A stretch of 16,005 nucleotides of DNA from an uncultured Roseburia sp. (lineage in GTDB: Bacteria > Bacillota > Clostridia > Lachnospirales > Lachnospiraceae), in contig CAKRDK010000035.1 of NCBI GenBank assembly GCA_934309475.1, forward strand, positions 1-16,005. The letters run 5' to 3'. Below, one piece after another: positions 1-7,508 of this stretch. Within the stretch, counting starts at the first letter, position 1. Each line of letters opens with the position of its first letter. The notes below the pieces were generated by a model that was given only the letters and a program-made list of their open reading frames with translations, did not search any database and had not been told where the DNA came from. The position numbers and the translations under genes were made by a program.

Positions 1-114
1 AGCAGATTAACAAGATCCTTCCCAGAAAGAGCTGCAAAACTCTTTGCTGCATCTGAGGAAGCTGCAAAAGCTCGTTATGAACATCTGTTAAGATTAGTTG
101 AATTATACAAATAA
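1..114 (+). CDS. nifJ: Pyruvate:ferredoxin oxidoreductase, C-terminal end (partial, runs in from the left edge)
   Basis: Reading frame 1 is open from the first base and stops at TAA 112-114, giving 37 residues. The piece contains RSFPERAAKLF and later KARYEHLLRLVELYK. From memory of the family, PFOR proteins end with a segment of the form (T/S)FPERA..LF..AEE.AK.RYE, following a GEVRY motif, so this is probably the tail of a first PFOR. Catalytic domains lie outside the window, so the call rests on the tail alone. A strong terminator follows 34 bases after the stop, so this gene is likely transcribed separately from the PFOR paralog downstream. A different protein with a similar Ala/Glu/Lys-rich helix cannot be excluded. 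Confidence 0.7.
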   Translation, partial: SRLTRSFPERAAKLFAASEEAAKARYEHLLRLVELYK

Positions 115-148
115 GATATAGTTGAGCAAATCAGATAGATTCCATATG

Positions 149-184
149 AGACACGGTACATGCTTGCATGTACCGTGTCTTTTT
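149..184 (+). terminator. Rho-independent terminator after the first PFOR
   Basis: AGACACGGTACATGC (149-163) and GCATGTACCGTGTCT (166-180) are perfect 15-base inverted repeats separated by only two bases, so the hairpin folds with about 14 pairs and a four-base loop. A run of five T (180-184) follows directly. This is a textbook intrinsic terminator. It also argues that the open frame upstream of 302 is not translated as part of the next gene. Confidence 0.93.
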
Positions 185-301
185 GCATATATACGAAAAA
201 GCACGCAGGTAAAAGCTTACGCATCTAATTCCAAACCGCAAAAATGTATATTTTTTCCTTTGCAGGAAATCCTAGAAGAAAATGGAAAAATGGAGGAAAC
301 G

Positions 302-3300
302 ATGAAGCGATTTAAAAAGACAATGGATGGAAATAGTGCGGCAGCATATGTTGCATATGCTTTTACGGAGGTGGCGGCGGTATATCCCATTACACCGTCC
401 ACGACAATGGCAGAATTGGTGGAAGAATGGTCGGCGTCTGAGATAGAAAATATATTTGAAGAAAGTGTGAATGTAATTGAAATGCAATCAGAGGCAGGGG
501 CGGCGGCAGCGATACACGGAGCGCTGATGACAGGAGCACTTGCCTCCACTTACACAGCTTCGCAGGGCTTACTTCTTATGATACCTAATTTGTATAAGAT
601 AGCCGGAGAGCATCTGCCGGGTGTCATTTATGTGGCGGCACGGAGTATAGCAACGCATGCTTTGAGTATATTTGGTGACCATTCCGATATATATGCGTGC
701 AGGCAGACTGGAGTTGCGATGCTGTGCGAGACCTCGGTACAGGAAATTATGGATTTGGCACCGGTGGCACATCTTAGTGCGTTAGAAGGCAAGATTCCAT
801 TTCTTAATTTCTTTGACGGATTCCGGACGTCCCATGAGATACAAAAAATCGACTGTTGGGATTATGAGGAATTAAGAGAACTTGTAAATCAAGAAAAATT
901 AGAGGAATTCCGGGCGGGAGCATTGAATCCCGAACACCCGAAGGAGATGGGCTCTGCGCAGAATCCGGATGTGTTTTTTCAGATGCGGGAAGCGTCGAAT
1001 CCGGATTACGAGAGACTACCGGAGATTGTGGAGCACTGTATGGAGCAGATAAATAAACGAATCGGAACCCAGTATCATTGCTTCACCTATTATGGGGCAA
1101 AAGATGCAACAACAATTATAGTTGCAATGGGATCTGTCTGCGAGACAATCCGGGAGACCGTAGATTTTCTACAGGAAAAAGGAGAAAAAGTCGGGCTTGT
1201 AACTGTGTATCTGTACCGTCCTTTTTGTAGCGAGATGTTTCGTAAGGTATTGCCGGATACTGTGGAAAAAATAATTGTGCTCAACCGGACAAAAGAGCCG
1301 GGAGCACCGGGAGAGCCGTTGTATTTAGATGTACTGGCGGCATTGAAGGGAAGCAGGTTTGAAGGAAAGAAGGCGTACGCGGGAAGATATGGAATTGGAT
1401 CGAAAGAAGTGACGCCTGGGATGATTGTGGCAGCGTTTCGAAACGACAAACGCGAACATTTTACCATCGGCATTGAGGATGATGTGACTAATTTATCGCT
1501 GCGGGTTCTAGAGGAAGTAAAGGTGGAGCGGAAAGATGAGATAAGCTGTAAGTTCTGGGGCTTAGGGCACGATGGAACGGTCGGAGCCAATAAAAATACA
1601 ATTAAAATTATAGGTGATGATACGGATTTGCAGGTGCAGGCGTATTTTGACTATGATTCGAAAAAGTCAGGCGGACTGACGATATCGCATCTGCGGTTTG
1701 GCAGAGCGCCGATTCATGCTGCATATGGCATAAAGGAAGCAGATTTCGTGGCATGCCATTTAGCATCCTATTTGGAAAAATATGAAATCGTGCAGGAACT
1801 CCGGCGTGGAGGAATGTTTCTGTTAAACTGTGCATGGAACCAGACGGAGTTAGAACAACATCTGCCGGCGGATGTAAAACGCTATATCGCGGAACATGAA
1901 ATCGCATTTTACGCGATTGATGCGCATGGTGCGGCAAAACAGATTGGTCTCGGCGGCAGGGTGAATATTATTTTGCAGGCAGCCTTTTTTGCATTGACGG
2001 GGCTGCTGCCGGAAGAGAAAGCAATGGAATATCTGGGTGAGACGGTACGGAAAACCTACGGAAACAAGGGGGAACTGGTGGTACAGATGAATCTGAAAGC
2101 CATCGAAGCAGGAAGAAACGGATACTGGAGGGTGGAAGTCCCGGATGCATGGAAGCAGGAGCGGAAGACGGTAACGGATTGTGAAAAATCTGACGATGGG
2201 CAGACTGAGCAGGAGATTTTTGCAAAAAGAATACAAAGACCCATCAGTGCATTAAAGGGAAACGAATTGCCGGTGTCTGCTTTTTTCGCATACCGGGACG
2301 GACATGTGCCATCCGGGACGGCAGTTTATGAGAAGCGGGGCGTGGCAGTGGAAGTTCCGGTCTGGGATTATGAAAAATGTATCCAATGTAACCAGTGTTC
2401 GTATGTCTGTCCGCATGCGGTTATCCGACCGGTTGTGATTGCGGAGGCGGATGTCGGGGAGACACCGGAAGGCATGCATTTAAAAGCAATGAATGGCATG
2501 GAAGGTTATAAATATGCAATCACCATTTCAACGTATGATTGTACGGGCTGTGCGAATTGCTTTCAGGTCTGTCCGGCACCGGGAAAGGCACTGCATATGG
2601 AAGCGTTTGAGACGCAGAAGAAGCAGCAGAAATTTTTTGACTATGCGGTGATGCAGCCACAAAAAGAGGAAGTTTTTGCAAAATTCAAACGGGATACGGT
2701 CAAGGGCTCACAGTTTGTGAAACCGCTGCTGGAATTTTCGGGTGCGTGCGGGGGATGTGGCGAGACACCTTATGCGAAACTGATAACCCAGTTATTTGGA
2801 GAATGTCTTTTGATTGCAAATGCAACCGGCTGTTCGTCTATCTGGGCGAATTCTTTTCCATCGACACCGTACACGAGTGCGTTAAACGGAACCGGGGTTG
2901 CGTGGGCAAATTCACTCTTTGAGGATGCGGCGGAATTTGGCTACGGAATGCTTTTATCCGGGCAGGCGGCACGAAAACGATTGCGGCACAAACTGGAGAA
3001 ATGGCTGGAGCAATCAAAGCAGGAAGAAAACAGGGCGTATCGAGAAAGCTATCAGGGCTGGCTGGATACGTTTTCAAAGAGCAGGGAAAACCAGAAAGCG
3101 ACGGCACAGCTCGTGACCTGTTTAGAGGAGGAAGGAAGTGAACTGGCAAGAGAGATTTTGCGTGAAAAATCGTTCCTGTCAAAAAAATCACAATGGATAT
3201 TCGGAGGCGACGGCTGGGCATATGATATCGGGTATGGTGGACTAGACCATATTTTAGCCTCTGGGCAGGATATCAATATCCTTGTGTTTGACACGGAGAT

Positions 3301-3754
3301 TTATTCGAATACAGGCGGACAGGCATCGAAATCGACACATCAGGGGGCGCTTGCAAGGCTGGCTTTTCATGGGAAAAAGACGAAAAAGAAAAATCTTGCA
3401 GCGCTTGCCATGACATATGAGGATGTGTATGTGGCGCAGATTGCGATGGGAGCCGATTACCAGCAGTGTATCAGGGCACTTGTTGAGGCGGAACAGTATC
3501 CGGGAACATCGCTCATTCTTGCGTATGCGCCCTGCATCAGTCACGGGATTCGAAAGGGAATGGAGCATGTGCAGGAGGAAGAACGGCTTGCGGTAAGCAG
3601 CGGCTACTGGGATATTTTCCGTTACCATCCGACCGGAGGGGAGGACGGAACACCGATACTGTTTCACGACTGGAAAAAGAAAAGGGAACCGTTAGAGGAA
3701 TTTTTGAGCGGCGAGAATCGCTTCCGGGGAATGGGGATTTACAAAAAAATCTGA
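302..3754 (+). CDS. nifJ: Pyruvate:ferredoxin (flavodoxin) oxidoreductase, divergent second copy
   Basis: Converts pyruvate, CoA and oxidized ferredoxin to acetyl-CoA, CO2 and reduced ferredoxin in the cytoplasm. The start at ATG 302 has GGAGG at 292-296; the open frame reaches back to a TTG at 122 but crosses the terminator. With this start (1150 aa) Thr31 in YPITPS, Glu64 in MQSEAGA and Arg114 fall at the same numbers as the pyruvate-site residues of Desulfovibrio africanus PFOR. A two-[4Fe-4S] ferredoxin-like domain has CIQCNQC from Cys693 and CTGCANC from Cys747. The proximal cluster uses Cys816, Cys819, Cys844 and Cys1078. The thiamine diphosphate site is GDGWAYDIGYGGLDH near 969-983 and DTEIYSNTGGQ at 997-1007. 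Oddities: it stops soon after FLSGENRF, so it lacks the roughly 30-residue tail seen in the upstream gene; CINHG is CISHG; SSKAT is ASKST. No convincing promoter was found in 185-301. The true electron partner or 2-oxoacid could differ. Confidence 0.93.
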   Translation: MKRFKKTMDGNSAAAYVAYAFTEVAAVYPITPSTTMAELVEEWSASEIENIFEESVNVIEMQSEAGAAAAIHGALMTGALASTYTASQGLLLMIPNLYKIAGEHLPGVIYVAARSIATHALSIFGDHSDIYACRQTGVAMLCETSVQEIMDLAPVAHLSALEGKIPFLNFFDGFRTSHEIQKIDCWDYEELRELVNQEKLEEFRAGALNPEHPKEMGSAQNPDVFFQMREASNPDYERLPEIVEHCMEQINKRIGTQYHCFTYYGAKDATTIIVAMGSVCETIRETVDFLQEKGEKVGLVTVYLYRPFCSEMFRKVLPDTVEKIIVLNRTKEPGAPGEPLYLDVLAALKGSRFEGKKAYAGRYGIGSKEVTPGMIVAAFRNDKREHFTIGIEDDVTNLSLRVLEEVKVERKDEISCKFWGLGHDGTVGANKNTIKIIGDDTDLQVQAYFDYDSKKSGGLTISHLRFGRAPIHAAYGIKEADFVACHLASYLEKYEIVQELRRGGMFLLNCAWNQTELEQHLPADVKRYIAEHEIAFYAIDAHGAAKQIGLGGRVNIILQAAFFALTGLLPEEKAMEYLGETVRKTYGNKGELVVQMNLKAIEAGRNGYWRVEVPDAWKQERKTVTDCEKSDDGQTEQEIFAKRIQRPISALKGNELPVSAFFAYRDGHVPSGTAVYEKRGVAVEVPVWDYEKCIQCNQCSYVCPHAVIRPVVIAEADVGETPEGMHLKAMNGMEGYKYAITISTYDCTGCANCFQVCPAPGKALHMEAFETQKKQQKFFDYAVMQPQKEEVFAKFKRDTVKGSQFVKPLLEFSGACGGCGETPYAKLITQLFGECLLIANATGCSSIWANSFPSTPYTSALNGTGVAWANSLFEDAAEFGYGMLLSGQAARKRLRHKLEKWLEQSKQEENRAYRESYQGWLDTFSKSRENQKATAQLVTCLEEEGSELAREILREKSFLSKKSQWIFGGDGWAYDIGYGGLDHILASGQDINILVFDTEIYSNTGGQASKSTHQGALARLAFHGKKTKKKNLAALAMTYEDVYVAQIAMGADYQQCIRALVEAEQYPGTSLILAYAPCISHGIRKGMEHVQEEERLAVSSGYWDIFRYHPTGGEDGTPILFHDWKKKREPLEEFLSGENRFRGMGIYKKI

Positions 3755-3766
3755 TAATGCTAAAAT
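3738..3766 (+). promoter_or_regulatory. Sigma-A-type promoter with extended -10, inside the 3' end of the PFOR gene
   Basis: TTTACA (3738-3743), a 17-base spacer, then TAAAAT (3761-3766) preceded by TGC, which makes an extended -10 element. Five of six bases match the consensus in each box. It lies over the last PFOR codons and stop, about 50 bases upstream of the coiled-coil gene start, so that gene is probably transcribed independently. Predicted by eye only. Confidence 0.55.
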
Positions 3767-3813
3767 GGGTACAGGTAATATGGAGCATCAGATGTTTCAG
3801 GGAGGAAGCGTTT

Positions 3814-4668
3814 ATGGCAGATCTATTTACAAGATGGAGAGCGCAGAGAAACCGCCGAAAAAAAGAACGGGAAAGGAAACAGGGAAAGAAAGTGGAGAAT
3901 GAAGTAAAGCAGGGAGTAAAGAAAGAGGACTTTTTACTGAATCAGATTGATGAATTCAGGGAAAAGGCAAAGCAGTTGCAGGGACTTTTATCTTTAAAAG
4001 AGACCAAGGTACAGGAACTGCAGAATTTAGTCGATGAGAAAGAGGACAAGGCACAGGAGTTAGAACAGATTCTGACGGAGAGAAAAGAAGAGTCTGACCG
4101 TATTGTCGTTGAATTTGACAGACAGATCAGCGGGATGATTGAGCAGTTTTCTGCAAAATTAAATGAGATGGAACAGTCTGTGAAGCAGCAGGTAGAGGCA
4201 GTAGAGAAGGCAAGTGCAGAACAGATTGCAAAAAATAAGGCATCCTTAGACGAACAGATTACGGCAAACCAGAAGTTTACGAAAGAGCAGATGGATGCAA
4301 GTGAGACATTCAGCAGAGAACAGATTGCAGCCGTAAAAGAACTTGTGAATACACAGGCAGAGGACAATAAGAAGCTTCAGGAAGAACAGGCGGCAAAGGT
4401 AGAAGCGTTACTTGGGGAAGTAAACAGCCGTCTTGATGTGATGAAGAATGAACTTGCAGAGAAGGTACACGCTGAAAATGTGAAATCTTATCGCAACACA
4501 CAGGATTTATTTAAGGAATTTGGCGAAAGCTTGGAGAAGCTGGACGCAATTGACCGTAATGCAGCATCCGCAAGGGGCTATGTGAAATGTTTAGCATGGC
4601 TTTCCGGTATTAATTTTGTTGTGTTGGTGGGCTATATTTTATATTCATTAGGCGTATTTAATTTTTAA
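3814..4668 (+). CDS. Tail-anchored coiled-coil protein of unknown function with tandem hendecad repeats
   Basis: I do not recognise a named family. The open frame begins at ATG 3757, but ATG 3814 has GGAGGAAG at 3801-3808 and is the better start (284 aa). The N-terminus is very basic (RWRAQRNRRKKERERKQGKK, about residues 7-26). Residues about 40-120 look like heptad coiled coil, with a 14-residue unit repeated in KVQELQNLVDEKED and KAQELEQILTERKE. Residues 125-201 are seven exact 11-residue units, nearly all with Gln at position 2. Near the C-terminus, WLSGINFVVLVGYILYSLGV (about 262-281) is a single hydrophobic segment, so the protein probably sits in the membrane by its C-terminus with the rod in the cytoplasm. 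No signal peptide is seen. It follows PFOR but has its own promoter, so linkage to PFOR is weak. A structural, cell-envelope or division role is possible but unsupported. Confidence 0.8.
   Translation: MADLFTRWRAQRNRRKKERERKQGKKVENEVKQGVKKEDFLLNQIDEFREKAKQLQGLLSLKETKVQELQNLVDEKEDKAQELEQILTERKEESDRIVVEFDRQISGMIEQFSAKLNEMEQSVKQQVEAVEKASAEQIAKNKASLDEQITANQKFTKEQMDASETFSREQIAAVKELVNTQAEDNKKLQEEQAAKVEALLGEVNSRLDVMKNELAEKVHAENVKSYRNTQDLFKEFGESLEKLDAIDRNAASARGYVKCLAWLSGINFVVLVGYILYSLGVFNF
4186..4416 (+). repeat. Seven in-frame 33-bp units encoding hendecad (11-residue) repeats
   Basis: Counting from Gln125 of the coiled-coil protein, residues fall into seven consecutive 11-mers: QQVEAVEKASA, EQIAKNKASLD, EQITANQKFTK, EQMDASETFSR, EQIAAVKELVN, TQAEDNKKLQE and EQAAKVEALLG. 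Position 2 is Gln in all seven, position 1 is Glu in five. The DNA units are diverged (codons differ), so the repeat is kept at protein level. Eleven-residue periodicity is known from right-handed or nearly straight coiled coils. Confidence 0.8.
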
Positions 4669-4720
4669 AGAAGTAACGATTCAGAATCTTACCGAATCAG
4701 AGGGCACGTGTGATTGTGAT

Positions 4721-4750
4721 TTGGATTGTTTATGATATTTAGGTTATATT
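4721..4750 (+). promoter_or_regulatory. Possible promoter for the pyrophosphatase gene
   Basis: TTGGAT (4721-4726), an 18-base spacer and TATATT (4745-4750) form the best sigma-A-like pair in the interval between the coiled-coil gene and the pyrophosphatase. Transcription would begin about 100 bases before the start codon. Both boxes are imperfect, so this is tentative. Confidence 0.35.
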
Positions 4751-4801
4751 TTATGGGTGAAACGTGACGATATGCTTTTATGGGTTTGCATATGGGACAC
4801 G
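4749..4801 (+). promoter_or_regulatory. Direct repeats and imperfect hairpin in the pyrophosphatase leader
   Basis: TTTTATGGGT occurs at 4749-4758 and again at 4776-4785, a 27-base period. In addition ATATGC (4770-4775) and GCATAT (4788-4793) are inverted around the second copy, and CGTG (4763-4766) with CACG (4798-4801) could extend the stem across an internal loop. No T tract follows, so it is not a terminator. It may be a regulator binding region or an mRNA structure; nothing links it to a known riboswitch. Confidence 0.3.
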
Positions 4802-4856
4802 ATAAAACCATGTATTGACACGGGGATGGGGAAATCAAGAGATGAAAGGGAAATGC

Positions 4857-6512
4857 ATGGAATTAGAAAAGAAAAAAGTGTGGGTTGTCGGACATAAGAA
4901 TCCGGACACGGATTCTATCTGTGCTGCAATTTCATACGCATATTTAAAGAATCAGATTGAAGATAAGGAATTCGAGGCGAAACGTGCTGGAAATGTCAGT
5001 GAGGAGACACGTTACGTCCTGAATTATTTTGGTGTGAAGGAACCGGAACTGGTTTCCTATGTCGGTGCACAGCTAAAAGATATTACATTTCGAAAGACGC
5101 AGGGAGTCAGCTGCCAGATTTCATTGAAACGTGCCTGGAAGATTATGAAAGAGTTAGAGGTAGTAACGCTTCCGGTCACGAACCGCAATGGAAAGTTAGA
5201 GGGACTGATTGTAACGAAGGATATCGCGACCTCCTACATGGATGTGTACGATAATCATGTACTTGCGAAGGCGAGAACGCAGTACAAGACAATTGCAGAG
5301 ACACTCGACGGAACCATTATTGCAGGAAATGAGCATGCTTATTTTGTAAAAGGAAAAGTAGTTGTATCTGCTTCAAATCCGGAATATATGGCAGAGTATA
5401 TCGAGGATGATGACCTTGTTATTTTAAGTGATAGGGAGGAGTCCCAGATTCAGGCAATTAAATCCAATGCGAGCTGCCTTGTCATCGGGTGTGGATTTAA
5501 TGTCAGCCAGAATGTCATTGAACTTGCGAATGATTACAACTGTATCATCATTACAACACCGTATGATACATTTTCCGTGGCACGTCTGATTAATCAGAGT
5601 ATGCCAATCAAACAGTTCATGACGAGGGACAAGTTAGTCACATTTAATATTGATGATTATGTTGATGAAGTCAGAGAGACAACGGCGAAAATCAGACATC
5701 GTGACTTCCCGGTATTAGATGAGAACAATAATTATGTCGGCATGATGTCACGTCGAAACTTGTTGCAGATGCAGAAAAAACAGATTATTCTAGTAGATCA
5801 CAACGAGAAGTCACAGGCTGTCGATGGAATTGATGAGGCTGAGATTTTAGAGATTATCGACCACCATCGTATCGGAAGCTTAGAGACGATGTCGCCGGTT
5901 TATTTCAGAAATCAGCCGCTCGGATGTACGGCTACGATTATTTACCAGATGTATCAGGAAAAAGGTGTGGAAGTTCCGAAAAAAATAGCGGGGTTACTGT
6001 TGTCTGCTATCTTATCCGATACGTTAATGTTCCGCTCGCCGACCTGCACACCGCTTGATCAGGAAGTGGCAGAGACGTTAGCGAAGATTGCGGAAGTCGA
6101 GATTGAAGAGCATGCCAGAAAGATGTTTGAGGCCGGAAGTGACTTTAAGAATAAAACGACAGATGAAATCTTTTATCAGGATTTTAAGATTTTTCATACG
6201 CAGGATATCAACTTTGGTGTCGCACAGGTGAGTGCGATGAGTGCAACGGAATTAGACAAAGTTGCCGTACAGCTCAAGGCATTTATGACACAGGTATTAG
6301 CGGATAAGGATATTTCAATGGTATTTGTGATGCTGACGGATATTTTAGAAGAGTCAACGAAGCTCATCTATGCCGGAGGCGAAGCGGAGAAGCTTGTCAA
6401 AGATGCATTCCGCGTCACACCGGACGAAGATGGCGTTGTATTAAAAGGAGTTGTATCACGTAAGAAACAGTTGATACCGGTATTTATGAATACATTAGCG
6501 GAGCAGGCGTAA
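4857..6512 (+). CDS. ppaC: Manganese-dependent inorganic pyrophosphatase, family II with CBS and DRTGG domains
   Basis: Hydrolyses pyrophosphate to phosphate in the cytoplasm, driving biosynthetic reactions. The DHH phosphoesterase half carries GHKNPDTDS (residues 12-20), VDHNE (313-317) and IDHHR (334-338), the metal ligands of family II enzymes, and SDTLMFRSPT further on; a DHHA2 domain fills the C-terminus. Between the first and second motifs sit a CBS motif (about 73-125), a DRTGG-like domain (about 185-260) and a second CBS motif (about 262-310), the arrangement of the nucleotide-regulated CBS-pyrophosphatases, so adenine nucleotide control is expected. Length 551 aa fits that subfamily. 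The open frame starts at TTG 4815; ATG 4857 (AAGGGA 4846-4851) is preferred because the family begins close to the GHKNPD motif, but ATG 4842 is possible. The stop lies inside the 3' end of the convergent AraC gene and no terminator was found. Confidence 0.94.
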   Translation: MELEKKKVWVVGHKNPDTDSICAAISYAYLKNQIEDKEFEAKRAGNVSEETRYVLNYFGVKEPELVSYVGAQLKDITFRKTQGVSCQISLKRAWKIMKELEVVTLPVTNRNGKLEGLIVTKDIATSYMDVYDNHVLAKARTQYKTIAETLDGTIIAGNEHAYFVKGKVVVSASNPEYMAEYIEDDDLVILSDREESQIQAIKSNASCLVIGCGFNVSQNVIELANDYNCIIITTPYDTFSVARLINQSMPIKQFMTRDKLVTFNIDDYVDEVRETTAKIRHRDFPVLDENNNYVGMMSRRNLLQMQKKQIILVDHNEKSQAVDGIDEAEILEIIDHHRIGSLETMSPVYFRNQPLGCTATIIYQMYQEKGVEVPKKIAGLLLSAILSDTLMFRSPTCTPLDQEVAETLAKIAEVEIEEHARKMFEAGSDFKNKTTDEIFYQDFKIFHTQDINFGVAQVSAMSATELDKVAVQLKAFMTQVLADKDISMVFVMLTDILEESTKLIYAGGEAEKLVKDAFRVTPDEDGVVLKGVVSRKKQLIPVFMNTLAEQA

Positions 6513-7337
6513 GTCGCGTGGCGCACTGCCAAAGCTTTTTTTGTAGGCACGCGAAAAAGTAGAATAATTTTTAAATCCACAGGCATAACAGGCTTCCGTA
6601 ATCGGGGTTCCGTTTCGAATCAGTTCACGGGCAAGCTTGAGACGTTTGGTGGAGAGATAGCCGCCAAGGGTGTAGCCGGTCTCTTCCTTAAACGTATGCA
6701 TCAGATAGTAACGGCTTAAGAAGAATTTTTCAGCAATGCCGTCGACGGTAAGTTCCTCGGTCAGGTGTCCGTTGATGTAATCGAGGACAGCCAGGATCTT
6801 TTCGTTGGAGGATGAATTACTGATGTAGTCAATATTATGGTGGATAGCAGCACGGTTGAGCTGTATCATGAACTCGAGAAAAAGGAGGTCGTGATACAGC
6901 TCATTTGCGTAGTCGGAGTCATGGAGGGACTGTTCTAACCGTTCCGTCACATTTCCAAGGGAGCTTCCGCGGAACGAATTGACACGGAGGACATGTGACT
7001 GTCTCTCGTGTGCCTGTTTAAAGCAGAGTCCGAGGTCGTAGGTGTCTTCCCGATAGGAACTGAGAAAGGAAGGTGAGACGTAGATAATAATGCGCTCGTA
7101 TGCCGCTGCACTGTGGATGAGCGGACGGTGCACTTCGCCTGCATTTACGAAAACGATATCGTTTGGCTCTAAGTCGTAGGAACGCCCCTCGATTGAGTAT
7201 GTGACATCTCCGCTTAGGAAAATAAGTATTTTATTAAAATCATGGTAATGATAAGAAAAATCTTTGCGCTCAGAATCAATCAGGTGAAACATTTTAAAAT
7301 TGCTGTGCAGGTAGCCTGTTTTTTCGTATTGTTCCAT
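6495..7337 (-). CDS. AraC-family transcriptional regulator with N-terminal cupin domain
   Basis: 280 aa. The N-terminal half is a cupin-type sensor domain: HYHDFNKILIFLSGDVTYSI and EPNDIVFVNAGEVHRP (about residues 31-75) match AraC_binding domains. The C-terminal 100 residues form the two helix-turn-helix motifs: LTVDGIAEKFFLSRYYLMHTF (first) and ITEACYACGFKNYSTFSRAYKKSFG (second), the conserved AraC signature. ATG at 7337 is preceded by AAAGGAG on the minus strand with an eight-base gap. It is transcribed away from dapF and converges on the pyrophosphatase gene with an 18-base overlap (6495-6512). The ligand and targets cannot be told from the sequence; the cupin domain often senses sugars or related small molecules. 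A dyad near its own promoter could mean autoregulation. Confidence 0.92.
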   Translation of the reverse strand: MEQYEKTGYLHSNFKMFHLIDSERKDFSYHYHDFNKILIFLSGDVTYSIEGRSYDLEPNDIVFVNAGEVHRPLIHSAAAYERIIIYVSPSFLSSYREDTYDLGLCFKQAHERQSHVLRVNSFRGSSLGNVTERLEQSLHDSDYANELYHDLLFLEFMIQLNRAAIHHNIDYISNSSSNEKILAVLDYINGHLTEELTVDGIAEKFFLSRYYLMHTFKEETGYTLGGYLSTKRLKLARELIRNGTPITEACYACGFKNYSTFSRAYKKSFGSAPRDLRLLR

Positions 7338-7358
7338 GTATTTCGCTCCTTTTTATGA

Positions 7359-7396
7359 GATAGAACTATCCTAACGCAAAAAAGCACAATTTGCAA
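7359..7396 (-). promoter_or_regulatory. Probable promoter of the AraC-type gene, with a nearby dyad
   Basis: On the minus strand TTGCAA (7396-7391), a 17-base spacer and TAGGAT (7373-7368) form a moderate sigma-A pair. The palindrome GATAG-AA-CTATC (7359-7370) overlaps the -10 box and the expected start point, where an operator would sit. Short and unverified. Confidence 0.4.
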
Positions 7397-7416
7397 TATA
7401 TCTAGCACAGAATTCA

Positions 7417-7445
7417 TATTCATTTTAAAAAGTGCGGCGTATAAT
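7417..7445 (+). promoter_or_regulatory. Promoter of the dapF-murE-dapA operon
   Basis: A perfect TATAAT (7440-7445) stands 17 bases after TATTCA (7417-7422), which is a weak -35 box. The expected start point is near 7452, leaving a leader of about 55 bases before dapF. It is arranged back to back with the AraC-type promoter, about 20 bases apart. Confidence 0.55.
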
Positions 7446-7508
7446 AAGAGTAAGTGACAATGAAATCATAGCTTTAATTTTTAGATACCTTGCGAGGAGG
7501 AAAATAAA

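Noticed and set aside
185..301. Possible promoter for the second PFOR (TATATT at 247-252)
   Set aside because: No acceptable -35 box lies 16-18 bases upstream, and AT-rich sequence gives such -10 matches by chance.
1090..2244. Several minus-strand open frames across the PFOR gene
   Set aside because: They lack ribosome binding sites and recognisable domains and mirror the codon bias of a well-supported plus-strand gene.
3757..3813. Upstream ATG 3757 as start of the coiled-coil gene
   Set aside because: It has no ribosome binding site and lies two bases after the PFOR stop, within the predicted promoter region; ATG 3814 has GGAGGAAG.
6514..6554. Inverted repeat TCGCGTG/CACGCGA with an internal T7 run, just after the pyrophosphatase stop
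   Set aside because: The T run is in the loop, and neither strand has a T tract after the stem. The nearer four-pair stem TGGC/GCCA is too weak and too far from the T run. It is also coding sequence of the AraC-type gene, so I do not call a terminator.
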